Source: Pontibacter harenae (lineage in GTDB: Bacteria; Bacteroidota; Bacteroidia; Cytophagales; Hymenobacteraceae). Taken from it: 64,000 nt of DNA. Location of the stretch: the NCBI RefSeq assembly GCF_020907245.1, contig NZ_JAJJWH010000001.1:124001-188000 (forward strand), given 5' to 3'. Positions 17,664-25,381 of this stretch are shown here, in pieces; the stretch's first letter is position 1, and each line of letters opens with the position of its first letter. The position numbers were made by a program, and so were the translations under genes. The notes beneath the pieces were generated by a model that worked only from the letters and a program-made list of their open reading frames with translations, did not search any database and was not told the origin of the DNA.

Positions 17664-18140
17664 TTAAAAAGATAGCATCTGAATAGCGGCGGCAGCGGCT
17701 TCTATGCCTTTGTTACCGTGTTTGCCACCTGCTCTGTCCAGTGCCTGCTCCAGGTTGTTGGTGGTTACAAGGCCAAAAGAAACAGGTTTGTTATACTTCA
17801 GAGAGACAGTGGTTAACCCGTTGGCTACAGCATTGTTTATATAGTCGTCGTGCTTCGTATCTCCTTTTATCACTACGCCTATGCAAATTACGGCATCTAT
17901 TTCTTCCTGCTGCGCCAATAGCTGTGCTCCTAATGTTAACTCAAAGCTACCAGGCACCATGTTGCGGAAGATATTCTCTTTCTGCGCTCCGTGCTCCAGA
18001 AGTGTGTCAATAGCTCCCTGGCAAAGCACATCGGTTATATCGCTGTGCCACTCGGCTTGCACAATACCGAATTTCTTTTCAGAAATGTCGGAGAAGTTTT
18101 CTTTATTATAATCGTTCAGGTTCTTTAGAGCAGTAGCCAT
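17664..18140 (-). CDS. ribH: 6,7-dimethyl-8-ribityllumazine synthase
   Basis: RibH condenses the ribityl-aminopyrimidine with dihydroxybutanone phosphate to form lumazine, the penultimate riboflavin step. The 158-residue product carries the substrate-binding segments AEWHSDIT, MVPGSFELTLGAQ and CIGVVIKGDTKHDDYI (catalytic His in KHD), plus C-terminal GGKHGNKGIEAAAAAI. Length is typical for the shell-forming enzyme. A same-strand TPR gene lies upstream, separated by a terminator hairpin, so ribH is probably transcribed on its own. No FMN riboswitch is apparent upstream. Confidence 0.96.
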   Translation of the reverse strand: MATALKNLNDYNKENFSDISEKKFGIVQAEWHSDITDVLCQGAIDTLLEHGAQKENIFRNMVPGSFELTLGAQLLAQQEEIDAVICIGVVIKGDTKHDDYINNAVANGLTTVSLKYNKPVSFGLVTTNNLEQALDRAGGKHGNKGIEAAAAAIQMLSF

Positions 18141-18283
18141 AGTTTATGTGCTGTTTTTAATGTACTAATTTATTTCATGAGCTGATGTGCTGAACAAGCT
18201 TTTACGGCTAACAGGCATCTACAGCAATATTTATACTTCAAAGGCAAAACTAAGCACAGGTAAAGTATAAATAAAGTATACGT

Positions 18284-18324
18284 AAAAAAGAAAGCACCTT
18301 TGCCAGAGGGCAAAGGTGCTTTTA
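18284..18324 (-). terminator. Intrinsic terminator after the TPR membrane protein gene
   Basis: Fourteen-base perfect arms AAAGCACCTTTGCC (18291-18304) and complement (18309-18322) with loop AGAG. On the minus strand the stem is followed by a run of T from the A-tract at 18284-18289. It lies 25 bases beyond the TPR gene stop. Confidence 0.8.
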
Positions 18325-18349
18325 TAAGCAGGCAGAAGCCTTTTAAATC

Positions 18350-19066
18350 TTAGTTAGTGCCTCCAGCCAAAGCTTCGGCACGTGCTTTATACTTTCTGGC
18401 ATCAGCCACTTCGGCAGAAGCAACAAAGTCAGAGATGATTTTGTCGTATGCTTTTACTGCTCCGCTGTAATCGTTGCCAGCCTCGTATGCTATACCAGCC
18501 TTCATCAGGTACTGTGGTGAGAAGAACGGGTTTGCATTGTGGTTAGCAGCTTTCGTATACAGGTTAGCAGCCTCCTGGTTTTTACCTTGCTCTAACTGCG
18601 CATCGCCCATCAGGCTATAAGCGCGGGCCTGCAAAAGGTAATCATCAGAGCTGAAATCCTCCAGGTGATTGTAAGCCTCGGCAAATTGTCCTTGTTTCAG
18701 TAAAGCCACACCAGCATAAAAATTAGCCAGGTTGCCAGCATCTGTTCCGCTATACTCATCAGCAATCGAAAGCAAACCATCGTACTGGCCATCGCCGTTC
18801 AAAGCTTTGTCAAGAGAGTCAGACTCGAAATAATATACAGCCTGAAACATGGCTTCCTGCGCCTCCTGGTTCTGAGTGCTTCGGTAGTTGTAATAGAGGA
18901 AACCTCCTACAATAAGAGCGGCAATCGCGATAAACACACCGAGCAGCGTGGCTTTGTTTTTCTTCACAAAGTCCTCAGAACCCGTTGTAAGGCGATCTGC
19001 CAACACATCTGGGTTCTCTACCAGCTCCTCAAAATCATTGTGTTTCTTTACTGTTTCTTTTGCCAT
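18350..19066 (-). CDS. Membrane-anchored tetratricopeptide-repeat protein (YfgM-like)
   Basis: A 238-residue protein with a cytoplasmic N-terminus, one transmembrane helix (about residues 40-58, LLGVFIAIAALIVGGFLYY) and a periplasmic TPR domain (about residues 70-230). Visible repeats include GQFAEAYNHLEDF, GKNQEAANLYTKA and NDYSGAVKAYDKIISDF. The layout resembles YfgM, a PpiD/SecYEG-associated protein, but sequence similarity is modest and the role is inferred. In several Bacteroidota, from memory, this gene sits between recF-region genes and ribH, as here. Confidence 0.82.
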   Translation of the reverse strand: MAKETVKKHNDFEELVENPDVLADRLTTGSEDFVKKNKATLLGVFIAIAALIVGGFLYYNYRSTQNQEAQEAMFQAVYYFESDSLDKALNGDGQYDGLLSIADEYSGTDAGNLANFYAGVALLKQGQFAEAYNHLEDFSSDDYLLQARAYSLMGDAQLEQGKNQEAANLYTKAANHNANPFFSPQYLMKAGIAYEAGNDYSGAVKAYDKIISDFVASAEVADARKYKARAEALAGGTN

Positions 19067-19186
19067 TAGTATAAATTGAATTAGAAATTCAAAATTAGTA
19101 TTAAAAATGATTCCCTTTTTCGGTAATTAACTGATGAACAACCAACTTACCTATTTTAATTCCTAATTTTTAATCTTGCTATAAAA

Positions 19187-20236
19187 TTAGTCTAAAATAT
19201 AAGGGTAATCGCTTTCAACGTAAATATCTGTGTAAAGCTCTTTCGGGTCTGGATACGGAGAGTCCTCGGCAAATTGCACAGATTCAGCCACCTGCTCTTT
19301 AATCTTTTCGTCTATCGCGTCAAGCTCTTCTTCTGTCGCCCATTCATTTAGCAGAATAGTTGCTCTTACAGCTTCTATAGAGTCGCGGCTCTTATATTCT
19401 TCTAATTCTACTTTGGTTCTATACTTGGCAGGGTCAGACATAGAGTGGCCTTTGTAGCGGTAAGTCCTGAACTCGAGCAAAGTTGGCCCTTCACCCGCAC
19501 GGGCACGCTCAGCAGCTCTTGCCACTGCTTCGTGTACATTCTCTACACTCATGGCTTCTACTGGCTCAGATGGCATATCGTAAGCCGACCCTAGTTTGTA
19601 AAGCTCCGTTACGTTAGAAGTACGCTGCACAGAAGTACCCATGGCGTAGCCGTTGTTCTCAATTACGAAGATAACTGGCAGCTTCCAGGTCTGGGCCATG
19701 TTCAGGGCCTCGTGGAAAGCTCCCTGGCGCACAGCACCATCGCCCATATAGCAAATACAAACGTTGCCGGTTTTGTTATACTTCTCAGCAAACGCGATAC
19801 CAGCGCCTATTGGCACCTGAGCGCCCACAATACCGTGGCCACCCACAAAATTTACTTCTTTATCGAAGATGTGCATAGAACCACCTTTGCCTTTAGAGCA
19901 TCCAGTAGCTTTTGCGAACATCTCGGCCATAATGGCATTCGGGCTAGTGCCTAATGCCAGCGGGTGTGCGTGGTCGCGGTAAGCTGTTATCCACTTATCG
20001 TCTTTGGTTAGCGCGCTAACGGCACCTGCCGCACTTGCCTCCTGGCCGATGTATAAATGGCAAAAGCCTTTGATTTTCTGCTGCCCGTATAACTGACCTG
20101 TCTTCTCCTCGAAACGGCGCATAAGTTTCATCGACTCATACCACCACATATAGGTCTCTTTTGAAAATTTTGGTTCAGCCTGTACCTTTGCCTTTGCAGG
20201 CTTCTTTGCTTGTGCCTTATCTTTCGTATCAGCCAT
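19187..20236 (-). CDS. pdhA: Pyruvate dehydrogenase E1 component, alpha subunit
   Basis: PdhA is the thiamine-diphosphate-binding half of the E1 heterotetramer that decarboxylates pyruvate. The 349-residue product has an Ala/Lys/Pro-rich N-terminal tail (residues 1-25), the E1 core with GKGGSMH and GGHGIVGAQVPIG, and the ThDP motif starting GDGAVRQGAFHEALNMA and ending ENNGYAMGT. The regulatory-loop region reads YRYKGHSMSDP. The beta subunit and E2/E3 genes are not in the window, which is usual in Cytophagales where pdhA can stand alone. It is divergent from recF. Confidence 0.95.
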   Translation of the reverse strand: MADTKDKAQAKKPAKAKVQAEPKFSKETYMWWYESMKLMRRFEEKTGQLYGQQKIKGFCHLYIGQEASAAGAVSALTKDDKWITAYRDHAHPLALGTSPNAIMAEMFAKATGCSKGKGGSMHIFDKEVNFVGGHGIVGAQVPIGAGIAFAEKYNKTGNVCICYMGDGAVRQGAFHEALNMAQTWKLPVIFVIENNGYAMGTSVQRTSNVTELYKLGSAYDMPSEPVEAMSVENVHEAVARAAERARAGEGPTLLEFRTYRYKGHSMSDPAKYRTKVELEEYKSRDSIEAVRATILLNEWATEEELDAIDEKIKEQVAESVQFAEDSPYPDPKELYTDIYVESDYPYILD

Positions 20237-20371
20237 TGGTAAATGTCTTTATGTTAAAAATTACCCGTTTAGCATTTTCGGCAGGTTTAACAGCCTAAAA
20301 GCAGTAGCTTTGAAAGCCTTTCGCGGGTTTAGCATGCGAAATTAAGGAAAAAGAAATCAAAGTAGAAACTA

Positions 20372-21478
20372 ATGCTCCTCGAAAATCTCAGTTTGCTCTT
20401 TTTCAAGAACTACGACGAAGCCTCGCTTAGTTTCTCTTCGCATATAAATTGCTTTATCGGCAACAACGGAAGCGGCAAAACTAACCTGCTGGACGCTATA
20501 CATTACCTTTCTATCACGAAAAGCGCTTTTATGGGTTCTGATGTACAGAACATAAAACAAGGCGAAGATTTTTTTATGGTGAAGGGGCGTTTCCTAGTGG
20601 AGGAGGAAAAGCACACGGTACAGGTAAGCCTAAAGCAGGGGCAGAAAAAAACCGTTACCCACAACAAAGCCATCTATGATAAGATCAGCGACCACATCGG
20701 CCGCTTTCCTGTGGTGCTTATTTCGCCTTACGATACCGACCTGATTCGGGAGGGTAGCGAAGAACGCCGCAAATATTTTGACAGCCTCATGTCGCAGCTG
20801 AACCACCACTACCTGGAGCAGCTGATTCAGTACAACTACATTCTGAAGCAGCGCAACTCGCTATTAAAGCAATTTGCCGATCGCAACTACTTCGACCGCG
20901 ATTACCTGGCTATACTTACCGAGCAGTTGGTGCCGTATGGGGTGCAGCTGGCGCAGGAGCGGCAGGCATTCTTGGATGAGTTTATTCCGCTGTTTCAGAA
21001 GCACTACCGCCACATTTCCGACAGTAGCGAAAACGTTACGCTTACCTATAAAAGCCAATTATTAGGCTCGGATTTTGCCCACCAACTACAGCAGGCGGAG
21101 CGAAAAGACCTAGCGCTGCAACGCACTACGGTAGGTCCGCACAAAGACGACTTTGTTTTTTTGATGGACGGAAACCCTATAAAGAACTTTGGCTCGCAGG
21201 GGCAGCAGAAAAGCTATGTGATTGCCCTAAAACTGGCGCACTTCGAGATTATGGCCGACAGACAGCAGCACAAGCCCCTCCTTCTCCTCGACGACATCTT
21301 CGACCGCCTGGATGAAAAGCGCATCACCAAACTCATGGAAATGGTTGCCGCCCACACCTTCGGCCAAATTTTCCTGACTGACACGCATTTAGAGCGGACA
21401 GATAAAATTTTGGAAGGACTTTCGGAGAGTATCCTTAGGTTTGATGTGAAGGAAGGAGCGGTGAAGGTAATTGGGTAG
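20372..21478 (+). CDS. recF: DNA replication/repair protein RecF
   Basis: RecF is an SMC-like ATPase that loads RecA at gapped DNA with RecO and RecR. The 368-residue product starts MLLENLSLLFFKNY and holds Walker A FIGNNGSGKTNLLDAI (about residues 30-45), the RecF signature region TTVGPHKDDF (about residues 251-260), an SQGQQKSY segment and Walker B LLLLDDIFDRLDEKR. dnaA, dnaN and gyrB are not nearby, so this is not a classical origin cluster. A toxin-antitoxin cassette follows, and then a DciA-like gene. Confidence 0.96.
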   Translation: MLLENLSLLFFKNYDEASLSFSSHINCFIGNNGSGKTNLLDAIHYLSITKSAFMGSDVQNIKQGEDFFMVKGRFLVEEEKHTVQVSLKQGQKKTVTHNKAIYDKISDHIGRFPVVLISPYDTDLIREGSEERRKYFDSLMSQLNHHYLEQLIQYNYILKQRNSLLKQFADRNYFDRDYLAILTEQLVPYGVQLAQERQAFLDEFIPLFQKHYRHISDSSENVTLTYKSQLLGSDFAHQLQQAERKDLALQRTTVGPHKDDFVFLMDGNPIKNFGSQGQQKSYVIALKLAHFEIMADRQQHKPLLLLDDIFDRLDEKRITKLMEMVAAHTFGQIFLTDTHLERTDKILEGLSESILRFDVKEGAVKVIG

Positions 21479-21601
21479 TTGTCTAATTACTTTTTAATAT
21501 TTTAGTAGCTAAAATATGGTAGTGGCCGTTTTAAAAATAGCAGGAAATTAATCACTTTTAAACATCGAGAAGCCGTGTGAGACTGCTTTGGTATGAAAGT
21601 C

Positions 21602-21609
21602 TACTTTTG
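21602..21609 (+). promoter_or_regulatory. Candidate -7 box for the mntA-hepT cassette
   Basis: TACTTTTG matches TAnnTTTG about 70 bases before the mntA ATG. A TGTG at 21576-21579 is 22 bases upstream, slightly off the preferred spacing. This would give the cassette its own promoter, independent of recF. Confidence 0.4.
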
Positions 21610-21681
21610 TTCTACTTCTACCAACAAGCGCAACTATAACTAACGTATAACAATAACTGATCAACCTTTCTTATCAACCCC

Positions 21682-22026
21682 ATGACCATACAGGAAGAGA
21701 TAAAAGCCAACCAAAAGCGCTTTCTGGAACTTTGCAGAAGCCACTGGGTAAAGTATATTTATGCATTTGGGTCTTCTGTTACAGAGAGGTTCAACTATGA
21801 CACGAGCGATATTGATTTATTAGTTGATATTGACGCGCCTGATCCTGTGGAAAGAGGCGAAAAGTTGATGTCTCTTTGGGATGCACTGGAAGCTTTGTTT
21901 CAACGAAAGGTAGACCTGCTAACAGAATCATCTATCAAAAATCCTTTCTTACGAAAATCAATAGACGAAACAAAAGTACTTGTTTATGACGGATCAGGAG
22001 AAAAAAGTACTTGTCTGATATATTAA
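21682..22026 (+). CDS. mntA: MntA-type nucleotidyltransferase antitoxin
   Basis: A 114-residue minimal nucleotidyltransferase (MNT) with the polymerase-beta signature FGSSVTERFNYDTSDIDLLVDID: Gly-Ser, an 11-residue spacer and Asp-x-Asp, with a third acidic residue in KVDLLTE. MntA antitoxins inactivate HEPN-domain HepT toxins by adding AMP to a tyrosine near the RNase active site. The extreme C-terminus (GEKSTCLIY) is affected by the same A-run (22001-22006) that disrupts hepT: with one A fewer it would end GEKVLV. The 3' end overlaps hepT, the usual arrangement of the pair. Confidence 0.88.
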   Translation: MTIQEEIKANQKRFLELCRSHWVKYIYAFGSSVTERFNYDTSDIDLLVDIDAPDPVERGEKLMSLWDALEALFQRKVDLLTESSIKNPFLRKSIDETKVLVYDGSGEKSTCLIY

Positions 22027-22327
22027 AACGGTCAGGAAGATTGAGCTTTTTGTTCAGGATACACCTACTTGCGAATCTTACGTTCAGGACATCAAGACGC
22101 AAAGCGCTGTTGAAAGGCAGCTAAGCATTATAGGCGAAGCCGTAAACCGATTTGACAAATTGAGCCAACACACAATTCTTGACAATGCACGGCAAATAGT
22201 GGGCTTCCGCAACAGATTGATTCATGCTTATGATAGTATGGATAACACCATTGTTTGGGCAATTCTAAAACGCTATTTATTACCATTGAAGACAACCGTA
22301 ATAAAAGCACTGGAAACCGAAGATTAA
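21986..22327 (+). pseudogene. hepT: HepT-type HEPN toxin gene with two compensating single-base frameshifts
   Basis: From ATG 21986 the frame meets TGA at 22016, yet from about 22029 to the TAA at 22327 the same frame encodes an excellent HepT body, including VRKIELFVQD, QLSIIGEAVNRF and the RNase motif FRNRLIHAYD (Arg-x4-His followed by Tyr). Removing one A from the six-A run at 22001-22006 and adding one A to the four-A run at 22025-22028 restores the missing helix as KKYLSDILKTVRKIELF, giving about 113 uninterrupted residues. The region between the runs is shifted by only ~20 bases. Either the toxin is inactivated, or the assembly has two homopolymer errors. No ATG, GTG or TTG start just downstream rescues it. 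Confidence 0.8.
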
Positions 22328-22339
22328 CAATACATCCCC

Positions 22340-22347
22340 TATCTTTG
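22340..22347 (+). promoter_or_regulatory. Candidate -7 box for the DciA-like gene
   Basis: TATCTTTG matches TAnnTTTG 48 bases before the GTG start, placed immediately after the hepT stop. No strong -33 element is seen. Confidence 0.4.
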
Positions 22348-22351
22348 CCTT

Positions 22352-22380
22352 ATTCAGTCATTCAAAATTCAGTTATTCAA
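22352..22380 (+). repeat. Leader element shared with the rhomboid gene
   Basis: The 18-mer ATTCAGTCATTCAAAATT (22352-22369) followed by CAGTTATTCAA (22370-22380) lies just before the DciA-like start. The same 18-mer and 11-mer occur in swapped order directly upstream of the rhomboid gene start (39679-39709, opposite strand). Units of the TCATTCA type repeat with a period near seven to eight bases. Function unknown. Confidence 0.6.
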
Positions 22381-22394
22381 AATTAAACTCCCCT

Positions 22395-22718
22395 GTGCGC
22401 TATTATAAGAAGAAAGAGGCGATTGACAAACGCAAGGCCGATACACAACCGATCGGTGAAAGTATAAAAGCCTTGCTGCAGGCGTACCATTTGGATGGCA
22501 AACTGAGCGAGGTAAATATTGTGCAAAGCTGGGAAAGGATTATGGGCAAGCCAATTGCTATTAAAACGCAGCAGCTATACTTTAAAGACCATAAACTGTT
22601 CGTGCGGCTCACCTCTGCTCCACTCAAGCACGAGCTGAACATGTCTAAATCCAAAGTGATAGAATTGCTAAACCGTGAGGCTGGCACGGAGGTGGTGAAA
22701 GATGTAATTTTCCTGTAA
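22395..22718 (+). CDS. DciA-like DUF721 protein
   Basis: A 107-residue protein of the DUF721 family, whose characterised member DciA is a replicative helicase loader/operator in bacteria lacking DnaC. It opens with a basic stretch MRYYKKKEAIDKRKAD and contains the DUF721 core VQSWERIMGKPIAIKTQQLYFKDHKLFVRL and LKHELNMSK. The start is a GTG. In many Bacteroidota a DUF721 gene directly follows recF; here the mntA-hepT cassette separates them, suggesting insertion between two normally adjacent replication genes. Confidence 0.85.
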   Translation: MRYYKKKEAIDKRKADTQPIGESIKALLQAYHLDGKLSEVNIVQSWERIMGKPIAIKTQQLYFKDHKLFVRLTSAPLKHELNMSKSKVIELLNREAGTEVVKDVIFL

Positions 22719-22786
22719 ACTATAGCACAACCGAAAAGCAGAAAACTAAGTATAGGGTCATACTTATATTTAAATTCTCTGCTCCC

Positions 22787-23344
22787 ATGACAACACCAGC
22801 TTTCCGTACGGCTTCCTACTCCCGTACCACACTTACTGAACTCATGATACCGAGCTACGCCAACTTCGGTGGCAAAATACACGGCGGTATCCTGCTTTCC
22901 CTGATGGACAAAGTGGCTTACGCCTGTGCCGCCAAACACGCGGGCAATTACTGTGTCACCGTTTCTGTTGATGCCGTAAACTTTCTACAACCCGTGGAGG
23001 TAGGCGATCTTGTGTCTTTGCTGGCCTCTGTAAACTATGTTGGCAATACTTCGCTGATGGTAGGTATAAAAGTAATTGCTGAAAACGTAAAGAAAGGCAC
23101 TGTAAAACATACTAACACATCTTACTTTACCTTGGTGGCCAAAGGCGAAGACGATAAACCTGCCCAGGTGCCTGGCCTGGTACTGGAAAACCGCGAAGAT
23201 ACCCGCCGCTTTCTGGAAGCTATCCGCCGCCGCGACCTCTCCCGCCGTTACCAAACTGAATTATCGGAGGCTAAAAGCGTATTGAGCGTGGAGCAGGAAC
23301 TATACAAGCTGGAGAACGAGCGATGCAGGCTTTGCTACTCTTAA
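22787..23344 (+). CDS. Acyl-CoA thioesterase, hotdog fold
   Basis: A 185-residue single-hotdog-domain thioesterase of the YciA/BFIT type. Diagnostic residues lie in the segment NFGGKIHGGILLSLMDKVAYACAAKHAG (about residues 26-53; the Asp of LMDK is the usual catalytic acid) and in VSVDAVNFLQPVEVGDLV. The enzyme hydrolyses acyl-CoA to free acid and CoA. A charged helical tail after residue 130 (RRFLEAIRRRDLSRRYQTE) extends beyond the domain. It is likely cytoplasmic. Substrate chain length cannot be predicted. Confidence 0.88.
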   Translation: MTTPAFRTASYSRTTLTELMIPSYANFGGKIHGGILLSLMDKVAYACAAKHAGNYCVTVSVDAVNFLQPVEVGDLVSLLASVNYVGNTSLMVGIKVIAENVKKGTVKHTNTSYFTLVAKGEDDKPAQVPGLVLENREDTRRFLEAIRRRDLSRRYQTELSEAKSVLSVEQELYKLENERCRLCYS

Positions 23345-23441
23345 GCCTACCACTTTCACTCTAACATAGGATAAAGTCGTTTTGCCTCTTTTTAGAATTA
23401 GGCTTATCTTTAAAAGATAAACTAAGCTTAACACTCTAAAT

Positions 23442-24824
23442 ATGACCAAAACTAATTTAACTGCCCACCTGAAGGCCGTTTTGCTGCTAATAGCTTTCTC
23501 TATTGCTGGCACTACTATAAGTACCGCACAAACCATTGCCCGCCAGGATAACGAAATCAAAAAGATGGTGGACGAGATCTCGGCCCAGAACCTGAAGGCG
23601 CTGGTAGAGAAAATGGTGTCGTTTGAGACTCGCCATACTCTAAGCACCACTACCGATAAGAAACGCGGTATAGGCGCTGCACGTGAATGGGTAAAATCAG
23701 AGTTTGAGAAGTATGCCCAGGCCTCTAACGGACGCATGACCGTAGAGATGGACAAGTTCGTGGTGAAAGCCGACGGCAGACGCGTACCCAACGACACCGA
23801 AATGGCCAACGTAATCGCTACGCTAAAAGGCTCTGACCCGAACGATGACCGCGTAATTATAGTCGGCGCGCACTTAGACTCTCGTGCTACTGACGTAATG
23901 GATGCCAAAAGCAAAGCTCCAGGTGCCAACGACGATGCCTCTGGGGTAGCCTTGGTAATGGAAATGGCACGCGTAATGGCTTCTCGTAACTTTCCTGCAA
24001 CTCTTAAGTTTGTCGCTTTTCAGGGTGAAGAGCAAGGCCTGTACGGCTCCAGCCACTTAGCAAAAAGAGCTAAAGAAGAAGGCTGGAACCTGATCGCCAT
24101 GCAAAACAACGACATTTTAGGTAACTCTTTCTCTTCTGAGATGGGCATACATGACAATTCTCGTGTACGTATCTTCAGCGAGGCCACTCCTTCTGTTGAA
24201 GACGAGCGTGCAGCAAGAATGCGCAGAACTCTGGGCTCTGAAAATGATGGCGACAGCCGCCAGTTGGCCCGCTATATGAAAATGGTAGGCGAAAAATATG
24301 TAGACCAGATTGAAGTGGTGTTAGGCTACCGTGCTGACCGTTTCCTGCGTGGCGGCGACCACACACCATTCAATCAGCAGGGCTTTGCCGCAGTACGCAT
24401 GAGCGAAATGAACGAAGACTTTGACCACCAGCACCAGAACGTGCGCAAAGAAAACGGTGTGCAGTACGGCGACCTGGTAGAGTACATGGACTTTAATTAC
24501 CTGCGCAAAAATGCTGGCCTAAACCTGGCAAGTATGGCAAGCTTGGCTATGGCTCCTTATGCTCCAGAAAAAGTAGGAGTGGTTACTTCTGGCTTGACGA
24601 ATAAAACTGAGCTGAAGTGGGAAACTCCTGCCAAAGGAAAAAAGCCAGCAGGTTATGTAGTACTGATGCGTGAAACATCTGCCCCAACTTGGGAGCGCTC
24701 TTTTGCTGTAGATGGCACTACGGTTACGCTACCTTACTCCAAAGACAACTACTATTTTGCAGTACAATCTGTAGATGCTGATGGCAATGCAAGTTTACCT
24801 GTGCTGCCAACGCCTGTGCGATAG
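23442..24824 (+). CDS. Secreted M28-family zinc aminopeptidase
   Basis: A 460-residue exported peptidase. The signal peptide covers about residues 1-29 (ending STAQ). The M28 catalytic domain contains the zinc ligands in VGAHLDSR, PGANDDASGVALVMEMARV, AFQGEEQGLYGS (Glu-Glu catalytic pair) and a late His in GGDHTPFNQQGF. After about residue 375 a fibronectin-type-III-like domain follows (KTELKWETPAKG...YVVLMRETS...YYFAVQSVDADGNAS). It probably trims peptides in the periplasm or outside the cell. A perfect terminator follows. Confidence 0.92.
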   Translation: MTKTNLTAHLKAVLLLIAFSIAGTTISTAQTIARQDNEIKKMVDEISAQNLKALVEKMVSFETRHTLSTTTDKKRGIGAAREWVKSEFEKYAQASNGRMTVEMDKFVVKADGRRVPNDTEMANVIATLKGSDPNDDRVIIVGAHLDSRATDVMDAKSKAPGANDDASGVALVMEMARVMASRNFPATLKFVAFQGEEQGLYGSSHLAKRAKEEGWNLIAMQNNDILGNSFSSEMGIHDNSRVRIFSEATPSVEDERAARMRRTLGSENDGDSRQLARYMKMVGEKYVDQIEVVLGYRADRFLRGGDHTPFNQQGFAAVRMSEMNEDFDHQHQNVRKENGVQYGDLVEYMDFNYLRKNAGLNLASMASLAMAPYAPEKVGVVTSGLTNKTELKWETPAKGKKPAGYVVLMRETSAPTWERSFAVDGTTVTLPYSKDNYYFAVQSVDADGNASLPVLPTPVR

Positions 24825-24870
24825 ATTTTCGTTGAACGTTGTTCGTTAATCAAACGATCGGGAAATGCTA

Positions 24871-24916
24871 TAAATCATAAAGGCCGATGCTGGATTGCAT
24901 CGGCCTTTATGATTTA
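24871..24916. terminator. Bidirectional terminator after the M28 peptidase gene
   Basis: Twenty-base perfect arms (24871-24890 and 24897-24916, core AAAGGCCGATGC) enclose the six-base loop TGGATT. It lies between convergent genes and has A/T ends on both sides. Confidence 0.8.
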
Positions 24917-24969
24917 TAAGAAGTCTTTTGTCAAACTGTCTTTTTTCAAATCATCCTTTGTCAAAGAAC

Positions 24970-25236
24970 CTAATCCCGACTTACCAGCTTATTAAAGTTG
25001 CCGCTTGGGTCGTGGAGCAGGGCTAGCTTGCTGTTCTCGAACTCATCAAAGAACTCATCCCAGCTTACTTCCTCAAAGCTGCCGTTGCTGTCGCTCTTCT
25101 CTGGAAAATGGATGCGCAGTACGCCTTCGCCGCCCCCGTCTTTTTCGGTGCCTTTTATAATGGAAGGCTTGCCCCCATGCTGTTCAGCCCACTTCTTTAT
25201 CTCATCATGGTTAGTTGTTTTCTTAGCTTCGCTCAT
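24970..25236 (-). CDS. Small conserved acidic hypothetical protein
   Basis: An 88-residue soluble protein with conserved-looking segments DEIKKWAEQHGGKPSIIKGT, GEGVLRIHFPEK and SWDEFFDEFENSKLALLH. From memory, homologues occur in diverse bacteria and are sometimes mislabelled as glucan-branching enzyme; no such domain is present. Function is unknown. It has no signal peptide. It is convergent with the M28 gene and downstream of the head-GIN protein gene on the same strand, separated by a hairpin. Confidence 0.75.
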   Translation of the reverse strand: MSEAKKTTNHDEIKKWAEQHGGKPSIIKGTEKDGGGEGVLRIHFPEKSDSNGSFEEVSWDEFFDEFENSKLALLHDPSGNFNKLVSRD

Positions 25237-25311
25237 AGTTTTACAGTTTTTTGATTTCTGCTATACCTATACGCACTGCAACTCCCGAAGGATAAGTATA
25301 CCATCAGCCAC

Positions 25312-25345
25312 TAAAAAGGAGCAACCCAGCAGGCTGCTCCTTTCA
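25312..25345 (-). terminator. Intrinsic terminator after the head-GIN protein gene
   Basis: Arms AAAGGAGCA (25315-25323) and TGCTCCTTT (25335-25343) form a nine-base stem with an 11-base loop. On the minus strand it is followed by TTTTT. It is located about 37 bases after the stop of the upstream gene. Confidence 0.65.
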
Positions 25346-25381
25346 TTAGCTTTCGGTTGTATTTCGGTTGTATTCTCTTGC

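Noticed and set aside
22001-22028. Programmed ribosomal frameshift in hepT
   Set aside because: A +1 then a -1 shift would be needed within 25 bases, and the second site has no canonical slippery sequence. Mutation or sequencing error is simpler.
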